Shown here: in pieces, positions 16,382 through 24,733 of the stretch | How positions within the stretch are numbered: position 1 is the first letter of the stretch | Layout of the letters: every line of letters starts with the position of its first letter | Origin: Azophilus sp965214305 | GTDB taxonomy: Bacteria > Pseudomonadota > Gammaproteobacteria > Pseudomonadales > Azotimanducaceae | Length of the DNA: 64,000 nt | Reading direction: 5' to 3' | NCBI GenBank assembly: GCA_965214305.1 | Contig: OZ243949.1 | Coordinates: forward strand, 682,001 to 746,000 | Position numbers and translations under genes: made by a program | Notes under the pieces: generated by a model | Databases searched by the model: none | The model's input: only the letters and a program-made list of their open reading frames with translations | Told to the model about the DNA's origin: nothing

Positions 16382-18049
16382 ATGACCCTATTCGAGGACA
16401 TCTTCGCTTTTCTGGATAGCCTGCTCGGCAGCGCCTTTTACTTTCCCTTCCTGTTGCTCGGCGTGGGCTTTTTTTTCACCTTGTATCTGGGCTTCCCGCA
16501 AGTGCGTTTCTTCAAACACGCTTGGGGCGTGCTGACCGGCAAATACACCAAGGATGACCAGGCGGGCGACACGTCCCATTTTCAGGCGCTCTCCACGGCG
16601 CTGTCCGGAACCGTCGGTACCGGCAATATCGGCGGCGTGGCCTTTGCCATCTTTCTTGGCGGCCCGGCGGCACTCTTTTGGATGTGGGTGACTGCCTTTC
16701 TTGGCATGACCACCAAGTTCGTGGAAGTCACCATCAGCCACCGCTACCGCACGGTGGACAGCGAAGGGCGCATCGCCGGTGGGCCCATGTACTACATGGA
16801 GCGCGGGCTGAACATGAGGTGGCTGGCGGTATTCTTTGCCGGCGCCATGGTGATCAGTTCATTCGGCAGCGGCAATCTGCCGCAAAGCAACAATATGGCA
16901 TCGGGCTTGGCAGCATCCTTCGGCATCCCAACCTGGATAAGCGGCTTGGTACTCGCGCTCTTGCTCGGTTTGGTGATCGTCGGCGGCATTCGCCGCATTG
17001 CCCTGGTGGCGGCAAGCATTGTGCCGCTGATGGCTGTTCTCTACGCCATTGGCGCCGTCGCGGTGGCCATCGCCAATTTTGAACAGATTGGGCCCTCGTT
17101 CGCGGCGGTTTTCCAGGACGCCTTTACCGGCTCAGCGGCAACGGGCGGCTTTCTCGGCGCGACCTTCGCCTATGCCTTCAATCGCGGCGTGAACCGCGGC
17201 CTGTTTTCCAACGAGGCCGGGCAGGGCTCGGCGGCGGTTGCCCACGCTTCGGCGCGCACGGACGAACCGGTGGCGGAAGGCATGGTGTCCATTCTTGAGC
17301 CCTTCATCGACACCTTGGTGATTTGCAGCCTCACCGGTCTCGTCATTCTCTCCTCGGGTGTTTGGCACGAGAAATTCGCAACCGATTTCGCACCCTTTGA
17401 TACCGAGTTCATCGCCGGGGAATACTCGGAATCGAACCCGCGACAGGTGCGGGCGCTATTCAACCATTTGGATCTGGGCGCATCGCAAGACGATACCGTC
17501 TCGCCCTATACCGGCACAATCCGTGTTAGCGAAGGTGAGGCGGATTTGGCCGGGGTTACGGTTTTGCACAACCGCTCCATTGCCGAAGCGATGCATTTCA
17601 CGATTAACGGCGCACCCTTTACCGGTGCTCTGCAAATCGACAATGGCCGTCCTGTCACCGCGGACATCGATATCCGAGGCCGTTCGCTCCTGCACTCCGT
17701 ACCGCTAACGGCGGAGGCGTTCAAACGCAGCTTCTTCGGTGAATTCGGCCAATACGCGGTGACCCTGGGGCTGGTTCTATTCGCCTTCTCGACGGCCATT
17801 GCCTGGTCCTACTACGGCGACCGGGCGATGACTTTTCTGTTCGGCACGGCCTCCGTCATGCCCTATCGCATCGTCTATGTGGTTGGCTTCTTTCTCGCCA
17901 CCATCGTGGATACCTCCCTGATCTGGCTGATTTCCGCCGTAACCCTGGCGCTGATGACATTGCCCAACCTGTTCGGGCTTATGCTGATGCGCAAGCAAAT
18001 CAAGTCGCTGACGGATGCCTATTGGTCCAAGTTCAAGGCGCCCGATTGA
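16382..18049 (+). CDS. Sodium:alanine/glycine symporter (AGCS family) with large insert
   Basis: Imports small amino acids with Na+ through the inner membrane. AGCS signatures include HFQALSTALSGTVGTGNIGGVA, WMWVTAFLGMTTKFVEVT, GGPMYYME, FSNEAGQGSAAVAHASA and FAFSTAIAWSYYGDRA. At 555 residues it is about 100 longer than typical members as I recall them. The excess is one soluble, beta-rich stretch between transmembrane helices (about residues 331-455, from WHEKFATDF to LTAEAFKRS). The helices around it align as usual, so the insert should lie on one face of the membrane. It starts 29 bp after gor. Confidence 0.9.
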   Translation: MTLFEDIFAFLDSLLGSAFYFPFLLLGVGFFFTLYLGFPQVRFFKHAWGVLTGKYTKDDQAGDTSHFQALSTALSGTVGTGNIGGVAFAIFLGGPAALFWMWVTAFLGMTTKFVEVTISHRYRTVDSEGRIAGGPMYYMERGLNMRWLAVFFAGAMVISSFGSGNLPQSNNMASGLAASFGIPTWISGLVLALLLGLVIVGGIRRIALVAASIVPLMAVLYAIGAVAVAIANFEQIGPSFAAVFQDAFTGSAATGGFLGATFAYAFNRGVNRGLFSNEAGQGSAAVAHASARTDEPVAEGMVSILEPFIDTLVICSLTGLVILSSGVWHEKFATDFAPFDTEFIAGEYSESNPRQVRALFNHLDLGASQDDTVSPYTGTIRVSEGEADLAGVTVLHNRSIAEAMHFTINGAPFTGALQIDNGRPVTADIDIRGRSLLHSVPLTAEAFKRSFFGEFGQYAVTLGLVLFAFSTAIAWSYYGDRAMTFLFGTASVMPYRIVYVVGFFLATIVDTSLIWLISAVTLALMTLPNLFGLMLMRKQIKSLTDAYWSKFKAPD

Positions 18050-18179
18050 TCAAGCGGGGCCAAGGCCGATTCGGCTTGAGCTTGAGGTGCCAACAGATTG
18101 GTTGCGCCACCGGTGATGCGTGATGATCGCTTGCTTGTTGATTTGATATAGTGCCGCAGCACTACAGGGAACGTTGTCA

Positions 18180-18743
18180 ATGTCTACGAAAGTCACTTTC
18201 GATCTGGACTCCAAGGATTTGGATTATTTCCGCGAGGTGTTTCAGCGGGCCAAGGCCGCTGCGGCGAACGCCGATGAAGCGGAAATCCTGGTGAAGGCGC
18301 GTGAAATTATCGAGCAGGTGCGCCATTCGAAAGTGCCCGACTTTGTGCATCAGCGTATTGAAAAGCTGGAGAGCCTGATCGCAATGACCGAGGATGCGGA
18401 ATGGGCTCTGGCTGGCCCGGAGCGGCAAAACGTGATCTCCGCATTGTCCTACTTCGCCGAACCCCATGACATCATCCCCGACAACGTCCCCGTGCTCGGC
18501 TATCTTGACGACGCCATCATGATCGAATTGGTGGTTAAGGAATTGCAGCACGAGATTGAAGCCTTCGCCGATTTTTGCCGCTACCGGGAGGAGGAAAAGG
18601 CGCGCAATCGCAGCCCCAATGTGTCGCGTGACGATTATCTGACCATCAAGAGGCGGCATCTGCAACAGCGCATGCGCCGCCGCCGCGGCACGCCGGCCCG
18701 GTCTCCATCCCGCGGCACACGGCTGCGCTTCAGGCTATTTTGA
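18180..18743 (+). CDS. YkvA-like DUF1232 protein
   Basis: 187 residues. The centre carries the DUF1232 signature AEPHDIIPDNVPVLGYLDDA, usual in small YkvA proteins of unknown function. The N-terminal 75 residues are helical and charged. The C terminus is very basic (RRHLQQRMRRRRG and onward), suggesting nucleic-acid or membrane-surface contact. ATG 18180 is preferred over TTG 18174. The 130-bp gap upstream could hold a promoter (TTGTTG and GATATA at about 18133-18150), but the match is weak. Confidence 0.8.
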   Translation: MSTKVTFDLDSKDLDYFREVFQRAKAAAANADEAEILVKAREIIEQVRHSKVPDFVHQRIEKLESLIAMTEDAEWALAGPERQNVISALSYFAEPHDIIPDNVPVLGYLDDAIMIELVVKELQHEIEAFADFCRYREEEKARNRSPNVSRDDYLTIKRRHLQQRMRRRRGTPARSPSRGTRLRFRLF

Positions 18744-18752
18744 TTGGGTGTT

Positions 18753-20549
18753 CTAATAATAATCCGTCAAGCCCAGGCAAGGCTCGCAAACGGCGTAGCT
18801 GTGCTGTGGGTCGTTGAGAGACCCGAGTAGCCAATCGGCTTGTTCCAATACGCCGGCAAGCGCGGGTGGCGGCGAGATGTCGGCGATGTCCAGCAACTGC
18901 TGCAGCAACAGATCCCTGGGCGATAGCGGTGTACGGAACCGCTTGGTCGCATAGTCGCTTAGATTGGCCAGTTTGGCGGCTTCGGCAATGGCTTCGGCAA
19001 GGCCGCCCAGCCCATCGACCAGCCCCAATTCCAGCGCTTGCGAGCCAAGCCAGACACGCCCCTGGGCCACCGCTTCCACGGCCTCGGGTTGCATCTCGCG
19101 GCCGCGGGCAACCAGATTAACGAATTGTTGATAACCGTGGTTGACGCCGGCTTGCATGATCCGCCGCATCGGCTCACTCAACGGCCGCAACGGATCAAGG
19201 GCGTTGGAGAAGGGCGTGCTGCCCACCCCGTCGCTGTGGATGCCAACCTTGGCCATAGCCTGTTCCATGCCGATAAGCAGTGCAAAGATACCAATGGAAC
19301 CAGTAATCGTGGTCGGGTGGGCCAAGATGCTATCTGCCGTTGCGGACACCCAATAGCCACCCGAGGCGGCAACGCTGCCCATGGAAACAACAACCGGTTT
19401 GTCGGCCAACTGAACCAACTCCAGTTCTTGACGAATGAGTTCGGAAGCGAAGGCACTGCCGCCGGGCGAATCGACGCGCACCACCAACGCCTTGACCGTT
19501 GCATCGTTGCGTGCCCGACGAATCAACTCAACCAGGTTGTCCGCGGCCGCCGAACTCTGATCGTCGCCCATGCGGATGACACCACGCACGAAAATGAGCC
19601 CGATGTTGCCGGTTTCGCTTGCAGCTGGCCCGAGTGCCTGGAGATAGCGGCGATAACCGATGCTATTGAGTTTGCTGTTGCCGTCCCACCCCACTGTGGC
19701 GGCAATGCTGGAGCGCGCTTGGTCCGCCGACATCAATTCATCGACCAGCCCCGATTCGAGCGCGGCCCGGGCGGTGTCGCCATGCGCCTCGGCCAGCACC
19801 TCGTCGAAAGCAAGGGTGTAGCGATCGAAGGGTTGCGCATCGAGTTGGCGGTTGTCGAGAACCCTTTGCCGGTAGCTTGCCCAGAGCCCGTCAACCAGGG
19901 CCTGGTTTGCCTCTCGGGCCGATGCGGACATGTCATCGCGGATGAAGGGTTCCACGGCTTCCTTGTATTCCCCCACCCGGAAGACATGGGTGTTGAGGTT
20001 CAATTTATCGAGCAACCCCTTGAAATAGGAGCGAAATGCGCCGTAGCCGAACAGCAGGACGGCACCTTCGGGATGCATGTAAACGCCGTCGGCGTGGCTG
20101 GCGATGGCGTACTGCGATTGGCTGTAATTGTTGGCGGTGGAGACGATCCGTTTCCCGGCTTCCCGAAAGCGGGACAGGGCCGCGCCGAATAATTCCGCAT
20201 GGGCGGCGGAGGCGCTGGCAAGATCGTCGAGTTGCAGTACGATCATCTTGATACGGCTGTCGTTGGCTGCCTGATCGATGGCGCGCACGATGTCATGAAC
20301 ACTGGATTCGGACAGTTCGTCGGTTGCCAGAAAGCCGCGCAACGGGTCAAGCGCCCGAGATTCCTCGACCATCGCCCCCTTGGGGTTGATCACCAACGCA
20401 CTCCCCTCGGGCACAGGCGGCGGCTCGAACGCATCCAAAACGGCGAACAGCGCGATCAACACAAAGACGAGGAAGAGGGTGTTCAGCGTGAAATTGCGGA
20501 CGCCGGTTAAAAACGCGCCCAGCCGACTGAAAATGCTTGGTTTGTTCAT
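18753..20549 (-). CDS. sppA: Signal peptide peptidase SppA, 67 kDa type
   Basis: Inner-membrane serine protease that digests cleaved signal peptides on the periplasmic side. The 598 residues match the long, tandem-domain form. There is an N-terminal anchor (about residues 20-38, LNTLFLVFVLIALFAVL). The catalytic Lys196 lies in FRVGEYKEAVEPF and the nucleophile Ser396 in GSVAASGGYW; the ITGSIGIF stretch follows. A longer frame to 20585 is less likely than ATG 20549 (MNKPSIF). It converges with the DUF1232 gene, with 9 bp between stops. Confidence 0.94.
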   Translation of the reverse strand: MNKPSIFSRLGAFLTGVRNFTLNTLFLVFVLIALFAVLDAFEPPPVPEGSALVINPKGAMVEESRALDPLRGFLATDELSESSVHDIVRAIDQAANDSRIKMIVLQLDDLASASAAHAELFGAALSRFREAGKRIVSTANNYSQSQYAIASHADGVYMHPEGAVLLFGYGAFRSYFKGLLDKLNLNTHVFRVGEYKEAVEPFIRDDMSASAREANQALVDGLWASYRQRVLDNRQLDAQPFDRYTLAFDEVLAEAHGDTARAALESGLVDELMSADQARSSIAATVGWDGNSKLNSIGYRRYLQALGPAASETGNIGLIFVRGVIRMGDDQSSAAADNLVELIRRARNDATVKALVVRVDSPGGSAFASELIRQELELVQLADKPVVVSMGSVAASGGYWVSATADSILAHPTTITGSIGIFALLIGMEQAMAKVGIHSDGVGSTPFSNALDPLRPLSEPMRRIMQAGVNHGYQQFVNLVARGREMQPEAVEAVAQGRVWLGSQALELGLVDGLGGLAEAIAEAAKLANLSDYATKRFRTPLSPRDLLLQQLLDIADISPPPALAGVLEQADWLLGSLNDPQHSYAVCEPCLGLTDYY

Positions 20550-20671
20550 CAGCCCAGCATACTTGATTTTCGGCGAGGCGGACAAAGAGAGCCTTGTCCA
20601 ACCACAAATGGGCCCGAACGGGGGCGGGGCTGGTCCGCCAGCGCCGAATCCATCCTCGGCAAAGTGGAACG

Positions 20672-20706
20672 ACTAAGTAAACTTATTTGCGGGACAGGGC
20701 ATTAGT
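20672..20706. repeat. R3 solo arm
   Basis: AAACTTATTTGCGGGACAGG followed by GCATTAGT matches one arm of the R3 palindrome at 45556-45720, which ends ACTTATTTACGGGACAGGAC and ACTAG. Only one arm is present. It marks the edge of a lower-GC stretch (20707-21236) holding a gene remnant. Confidence 0.6.
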
Positions 20707-20816
20707 GGAAGATGGAATTAGGTATATGAATCCCAACAATAAGGGCGACCGAGGGCTCACCCCGTTGTGTCCGTGAAGATCGGTGTCCGTCTAAGGAATA
20801 CTTTCGCAGAAACCTC

Positions 20817-21236
20817 TTACCGCCAAGTTTCGCAGGCACCATTCGCAGTACGAACTCGTGATGTTTGTGCCTCGCCAAATGGGATCCAACCAGCTTGACG
20901 CCAAATCTGTGTATCTAAGCATTTGGCGATGCAATCTTCACCCGTATATATTTCATGCGCTCGGCAACCGTCTCCGTGTCGATAGCTGTTGTTATACTTT
21001 GTCATTATTTTTGGGTTCGCGCAGGTAAAATTCGGAAGCCAATCATCGTCCTGATGTTGATACGTTTTGCCATCGACTGTCACCTGCCGCGCTGCAGTCC
21101 CGTTCCTGCAATCGTCCGCGACGGCCGTTATCTTGATGTATGCGGCAAATGGCCAGACTCTTTCGATAGTGAAGCAAGCATCCGTCCCGTTCTCGCCACA
21201 ACCCGTAGGGATGTTGGATACAGCGAGTGCTTTGTT
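20817..21236 (-). pseudogene. Remnant of a Cys-rich, probably exported protein
   Basis: The frame is open for 139 codons from 21236 to a TAA at 20817-20819 but has no convincing start. A GTG at 21083 would give 88 residues, while coding-like sequence continues upstream (IPTGCGENGTDACFTIERVW, ITAVADDCRNGT). Seven to nine cysteines are spread in pairs (FTCAN, GDGCRAHEIYTGEDCIAKCL, GACETW), as in disulfide-bonded secreted proteins. It is cut off where murF begins on the other strand, so the 5' part appears lost. Its GC is visibly lower than its neighbours, which fits transferred DNA. I do not recognise the family. Confidence 0.4.
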
Positions 21237-21238
21237 TT

Positions 21239-22654
21239 ATGACCGGAGCCACTGCGAACCCCGGCGCGGGGCCACTCTGGCGTTGGCGCGAACTCTGCGA
21301 CGCCTTGGGTTTGCCGTCGGTCGATGGGCCGGAGATTGGCGGTGTTTCCATCGATTCCCGCAGCACCCGGCCAGGCGATCTGTTTGTGGCGTTGCCGGGT
21401 GACCCGGGGCCGCGCTTTCACGCCGGCAGCCGGTCCGAGCGTGATGGGCATGATTTTGTCGCTCATGCGGCGCAAAACGGTGCCGCGGCGGCCTTGGTAC
21501 AGCAGGACTTGGCCGCGCCCGTACCGCTGTTGCGCACGGCCGATACGCTTGATGGCCTGTGGGCAATTGGCCGCGCCCGCCGCGGTACAATGCCGGGCGA
21601 TCGGGTTGCCGTTACCGGCAGCAGCGGCAAAACGACGGCGAAAACCCTGCTCAAGGCCGCGCTTGATGCTTTTGCGACAGAAGGCAGTTTGAACAACCAC
21701 ATCGGCGTGCCGCTATCGTTGGCACGCACACCGCGCCAGACGCGCACCGCCGTCTACGAGATTGGCACCAACCATCCGGGGGAAATCGCGCCGCTCTCCG
21801 AATTGGTGCGGCCAACGGTCGCCGTCGTCTTGAACGTACACCCCGCCCATGCCGAATTTTTTGCCGATGCCAATGCGCTTCGCAAAGAAAAGCTGAGTAT
21901 TTATCAAGGATTGGGGGAGGCGGGTTGCCTGGTCGTTGATGAATCGGTGGCTTTGGACGGGTTACCCGCCAACCTGGACGTGCTGCGATTCGGTGTGGGC
22001 AGCAAAGCCGATATCCGCTTACTGGGTCAGGAGCGCGGACAGGCCGGATACCGTTTTGACGGTCGAACGGTCAGTGCCCATGTGCCCGGCGGCGGGCCGC
22101 ATCGGGCCCGGCTGATTGGTGCGGTACTTGGCGTCTGTTTGGCCTTGGGGCGAGATTTTGCACCGGCTCTGGTGCTTCCCGACAGCCTGATTCCCGCCGG
22201 ACGCGGTAATCGAACAGAGGTGGGCGGCATCACTGTGGTGGATGATAGCTACAACGCCAACCCCAAAAGTTTGCAAGCGGCGCTTAAGCAGTTCGGCGCC
22301 GCACCGGATAACGCCGAGAGACCCGCCGTTTTCAATAAAGGCAAAAAAGTGGCGGTGCTCGGTGAAATGTTGGAGTTGGGTGATGACAGCCCCGCCTACC
22401 ACGCCAATCTTGCCGAATTTTGCACAACGATTGACCGTATTGTTACCGTGGGCACTGGCATGCTGCCGCTCTACGAGCGGCTGCGTCCAGAGCAACGGTG
22501 GCTCTGGCTTGAGCGGGTCAGCGATGAATTGCTTGATACGCTGGTCAGCGAACTGGCCCCGGGAGACCTGGTGCTGGTCAAAGGCTCCAACCGCGTATTC
22601 TGGGCGAACCGCTTTGTCGCCCGTTTAATCGAGGCGCTGCAACAGCGGGGCTAG
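21239..22654 (+). CDS. murF: UDP-MurNAc-tripeptide:D-Ala-D-Ala ligase MurF
   Basis: Adds D-Ala-D-Ala to complete the muropeptide precursor in the cytoplasm. The 471 residues show the three Mur-ligase domains: an N-terminal substrate domain (GVSIDSRSTRPGDLFVALPG), the ATPase core (VAVTGSSGKTTAK near 120, NNHIGVPLSL, YEIGTNHPGEI) and a C-terminal domain (VVDDSYNANPKS, VLGEMLELGDDS). ATG 21239 is preferred over GTG 21227. It stands alone, while in most Proteobacteria murF is inside the mra/mur division cluster. So it is either relocated or a second copy. Its TAG stop lies in a CTAGGAGCC repeat end. Confidence 0.9.
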   Translation: MTGATANPGAGPLWRWRELCDALGLPSVDGPEIGGVSIDSRSTRPGDLFVALPGDPGPRFHAGSRSERDGHDFVAHAAQNGAAAALVQQDLAAPVPLLRTADTLDGLWAIGRARRGTMPGDRVAVTGSSGKTTAKTLLKAALDAFATEGSLNNHIGVPLSLARTPRQTRTAVYEIGTNHPGEIAPLSELVRPTVAVVLNVHPAHAEFFADANALRKEKLSIYQGLGEAGCLVVDESVALDGLPANLDVLRFGVGSKADIRLLGQERGQAGYRFDGRTVSAHVPGGGPHRARLIGAVLGVCLALGRDFAPALVLPDSLIPAGRGNRTEVGGITVVDDSYNANPKSLQAALKQFGAAPDNAERPAVFNKGKKVAVLGEMLELGDDSPAYHANLAEFCTTIDRIVTVGTGMLPLYERLRPEQRWLWLERVSDELLDTLVSELAPGDLVLVKGSNRVFWANRFVARLIEALQQRG

Positions 22655-22700
22655 GAGCCTGCGCCGTAGGAATGCGCCGACGAGATGAGCAAGACCCCCG

Positions 22701-22815
22701 GGAAAGAGCGTGCCTGTGGGGCTTCCCTTGCGGCCTGTTCAGCTCGTCCCATCCCCTACCACACAAGCAGGAAAATTGTGCCCAAGGCCGCAAGGGAAGC
22801 CCCACAGGCACGCTC
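22701..22815. repeat. R2 palindromic element, copy 2
   Basis: After a conserved GGGAAAGAG lead, arm 22706-22736 (GAGCGTGCCTGTGGGGC and onward) is perfectly complementary to 22785-22815 over 31 bp. The loop begins GTTCAGCTCGTCCCATCCCC. An R1 remnant (CTAGGAGCCTGCGCC) precedes it at 22651. The pair fills the murF-moaA gap; nothing else is seen there. Confidence 0.88.
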
Positions 22816-22899
22816 ACTGCTGAGCGGCACACTTGCATCCCGCCCTATAGAGTGAGCTAAGCGGGCCAGCAGCATGACCGCATCTCGCACTCCACATCG

Positions 22900-23910
22900 G
22901 TGATAGGCATACTGTCGCCATTGCCACAATCCCCGAGTCCCGCTTTGATCGTCGATTCCCAAGGTCGCCGCTTCCGCAATCTGCGCATCAGCTTAACCGC
23001 CGCATGCAATTACGCTTGCACCTATTGCGTGCCCAACGGCAAGCGCTTACAGGCGGCGCAGCAGGAACTCGACGCGGATGAATTGGTTTACGCCACCGAG
23101 CTACTGATCGACACGGCCGGTATCGACAAGGTGCGCATCACGGGCGGCGAACCTCTGCTTTCGCCCAAGTTCGATGCATTGCTGCCGGCCATCATGGGGT
23201 TGCCGCTGGCGGATGTTTCGTTAACCACCAACGGCCAATTGCTCACCCGCAAAGCCGCGGTCATCCTGAATGCCGGTGTGCGTCGCATCAACGTCAGCCT
23301 TGATACGCTGGATGCCAATCGTTTCCGCCAAATCGCTCGCGGTGGCGACTTGGCGGCAGTATTGCTCGGCATCGAACAAATGCTCGCCGCCGGCATTGGC
23401 GTCAAGGTCAACATGGTGCCGATGCGTACCAAGAACGCCGACCAGGTATTGCCCATGCTCGATTATTGTTTCGAGCGCGGCATCGAGTTGCGTTTCATTG
23501 AGTTGATGAGCATGGGGCACCTGCGTTCGGGCAATCAGTACATTCAGGATTTCTACGGCATGGAGGAAATCCTGGCGACCATCGGGCAGCGCTACGAATT
23601 TACCCGCACGGATGCGCCCTATGATGCGACCGCCGTGCGCTACGAGGTGCCCGGAAAGGGCCTGTTCGGCATCATTGCCAACGAAAGCGAGCCTTTTTGC
23701 AGTTCCTGTACACGGTTGCGTCTTTCTTCCAATGGCCGACTGTACGGCTGCCTGTCCAACACCAGCTCCCACGATATCCGCGATTTACTCCATCTTCCCC
23801 GTGGCCAGGCCAGGCCTCGTCTGCTGCGGCTGCTCGGCTTGGCCCTTGCCGATAAGCAGTCGTTGAGTTTTCGCGGCGAGGTGACGGTAATGAAGTTCAT
23901 CGGTGGCTGA
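22900..23910 (+). CDS. moaA: GTP 3',8-cyclase MoaA (radical SAM)
   Basis: First enzyme of molybdopterin synthesis, converting GTP to 3',8-cH2GTP. The 336 residues have the radical-SAM cluster Cys36/Cys40/Cys43 (CNYACTYC) and ITGGEPLL for SAM. The second cluster region is FCSSCTRLRLSSNGRLYGC, with the Arg residues that bind GTP. The C-terminal Gly-Gly (MKFIGG) that MoaA needs is present. It starts with GTG 22900, and nearby TTG and CTG starts are possible. No other moa genes are near. A MoaA-like paralogue with another substrate is possible but less likely given the GG end. Confidence 0.85.
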   Translation: MIGILSPLPQSPSPALIVDSQGRRFRNLRISLTAACNYACTYCVPNGKRLQAAQQELDADELVYATELLIDTAGIDKVRITGGEPLLSPKFDALLPAIMGLPLADVSLTTNGQLLTRKAAVILNAGVRRINVSLDTLDANRFRQIARGGDLAAVLLGIEQMLAAGIGVKVNMVPMRTKNADQVLPMLDYCFERGIELRFIELMSMGHLRSGNQYIQDFYGMEEILATIGQRYEFTRTDAPYDATAVRYEVPGKGLFGIIANESEPFCSSCTRLRLSSNGRLYGCLSNTSSHDIRDLLHLPRGQARPRLLRLLGLALADKQSLSFRGEVTVMKFIGG

Positions 23911-24029
23911 CCCGATGATCGACCCCACTGGCGGCTGGCGCTCGCTGCCATCTCAACGGTTGTACACAGGCCCCGCCGAATGCGGTACGGGCACGGTCGG
24001 CCAATGCGGGTGCGCGCCAAAGATTTGCG

Positions 24030-24566
24030 ATGCAGGCCGACTTGTTTGAAACGCTGAAGGCGTTGCAGGCGGAGCGGCGGCTGCCGCCGGTTGCAAACTG
24101 GCAGCCCGAACGGGAAGGGCGCATCGACATCCGCATTGCTCGGGATGGAACCTGGTATCATGAGGGCAGGCCCTTCACCCGGCTGCCCTTGGTGCGTCTT
24201 TTTTCCAGCGTTTTGCGCCGCGAGGGGGATCACTATTTTCTGGTAACGCCCCAGGAAAAATTGCTGATCGAGGTGGAAGACGCGCCTTTGCTGGCGGTTG
24301 ATTTTGTCTGCCGGGGTGTGGGCGCGAGCCGGGAGATCGGCTTTCGCACCAGCACCGACGATGTGGTGTTCGCCGGCCCCGGCCATCGCGTCTGGCTAGA
24401 GGAAGCCGATGACGGGCCAAGACCCTATGTTCATGTTCGTGCGGGGCTCAATGCCCTGATCGCGCGCGCTGCCTATTATCCGCTGATGGACCTGGTGGAA
24501 GAGCACGATGGAAATTTCTGGCTGCAATCAAAGGGAGAGCGCTTCATGCTCGGTCCCGCCAACTGA
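24030..24566 (+). CDS. DUF1285 family protein
   Basis: 178 residues of a conserved proteobacterial family of unknown function. Typical stretches are RIDIRIARDGTWYHEGRPFTR, LVRLFSSVLRREGDHYFLVTP, VEDAPLLAVDF and the C-terminal ALIARAAYYPLMDLV. There is no signal peptide or membrane segment, so it is probably cytoplasmic. It lies 119 bp after moaA. The gap after it (24567-24733) holds a 19-bp sequence shared exactly with the gor 3' end and shows no gene. Confidence 0.8.
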   Translation: MQADLFETLKALQAERRLPPVANWQPEREGRIDIRIARDGTWYHEGRPFTRLPLVRLFSSVLRREGDHYFLVTPQEKLLIEVEDAPLLAVDFVCRGVGASREIGFRTSTDDVVFAGPGHRVWLEEADDGPRPYVHVRAGLNALIARAAYYPLMDLVEEHDGNFWLQSKGERFMLGPAN

Positions 24567-24666
24567 TTTTCAGTCAAAGGAGCGGTTGCTCTAGGCACCC
24601 CTGCCTGCCAATCGAGCAGCAGCCCGAATTGTCTGGAAAACCCGGCAAAATGATCGAAAATTCCTC

Positions 24667-24702
24667 AAACGGACAAGCGGCTTGGTGAGACATCCGGGCT
24701 AG
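24667..24702. repeat. Short dispersed repeat R5
   Basis: AAACGGACAAGCGGCTTGG (24667-24685) is the exact reverse complement of 16332-16350 at the gor 3' end. The adjoining GTGAGACATCCGGGCTA resembles 26426-26442, 35150-35166, 42305-42325 and 62673-62690 in one orientation or the other. The approximate core is TTGG(T/C)GAGATAGNCGGGCT. Confidence 0.5.
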
Positions 24703-24733
24703 ATGGCACAGCAAGGCATTATCCTATTGCCTC

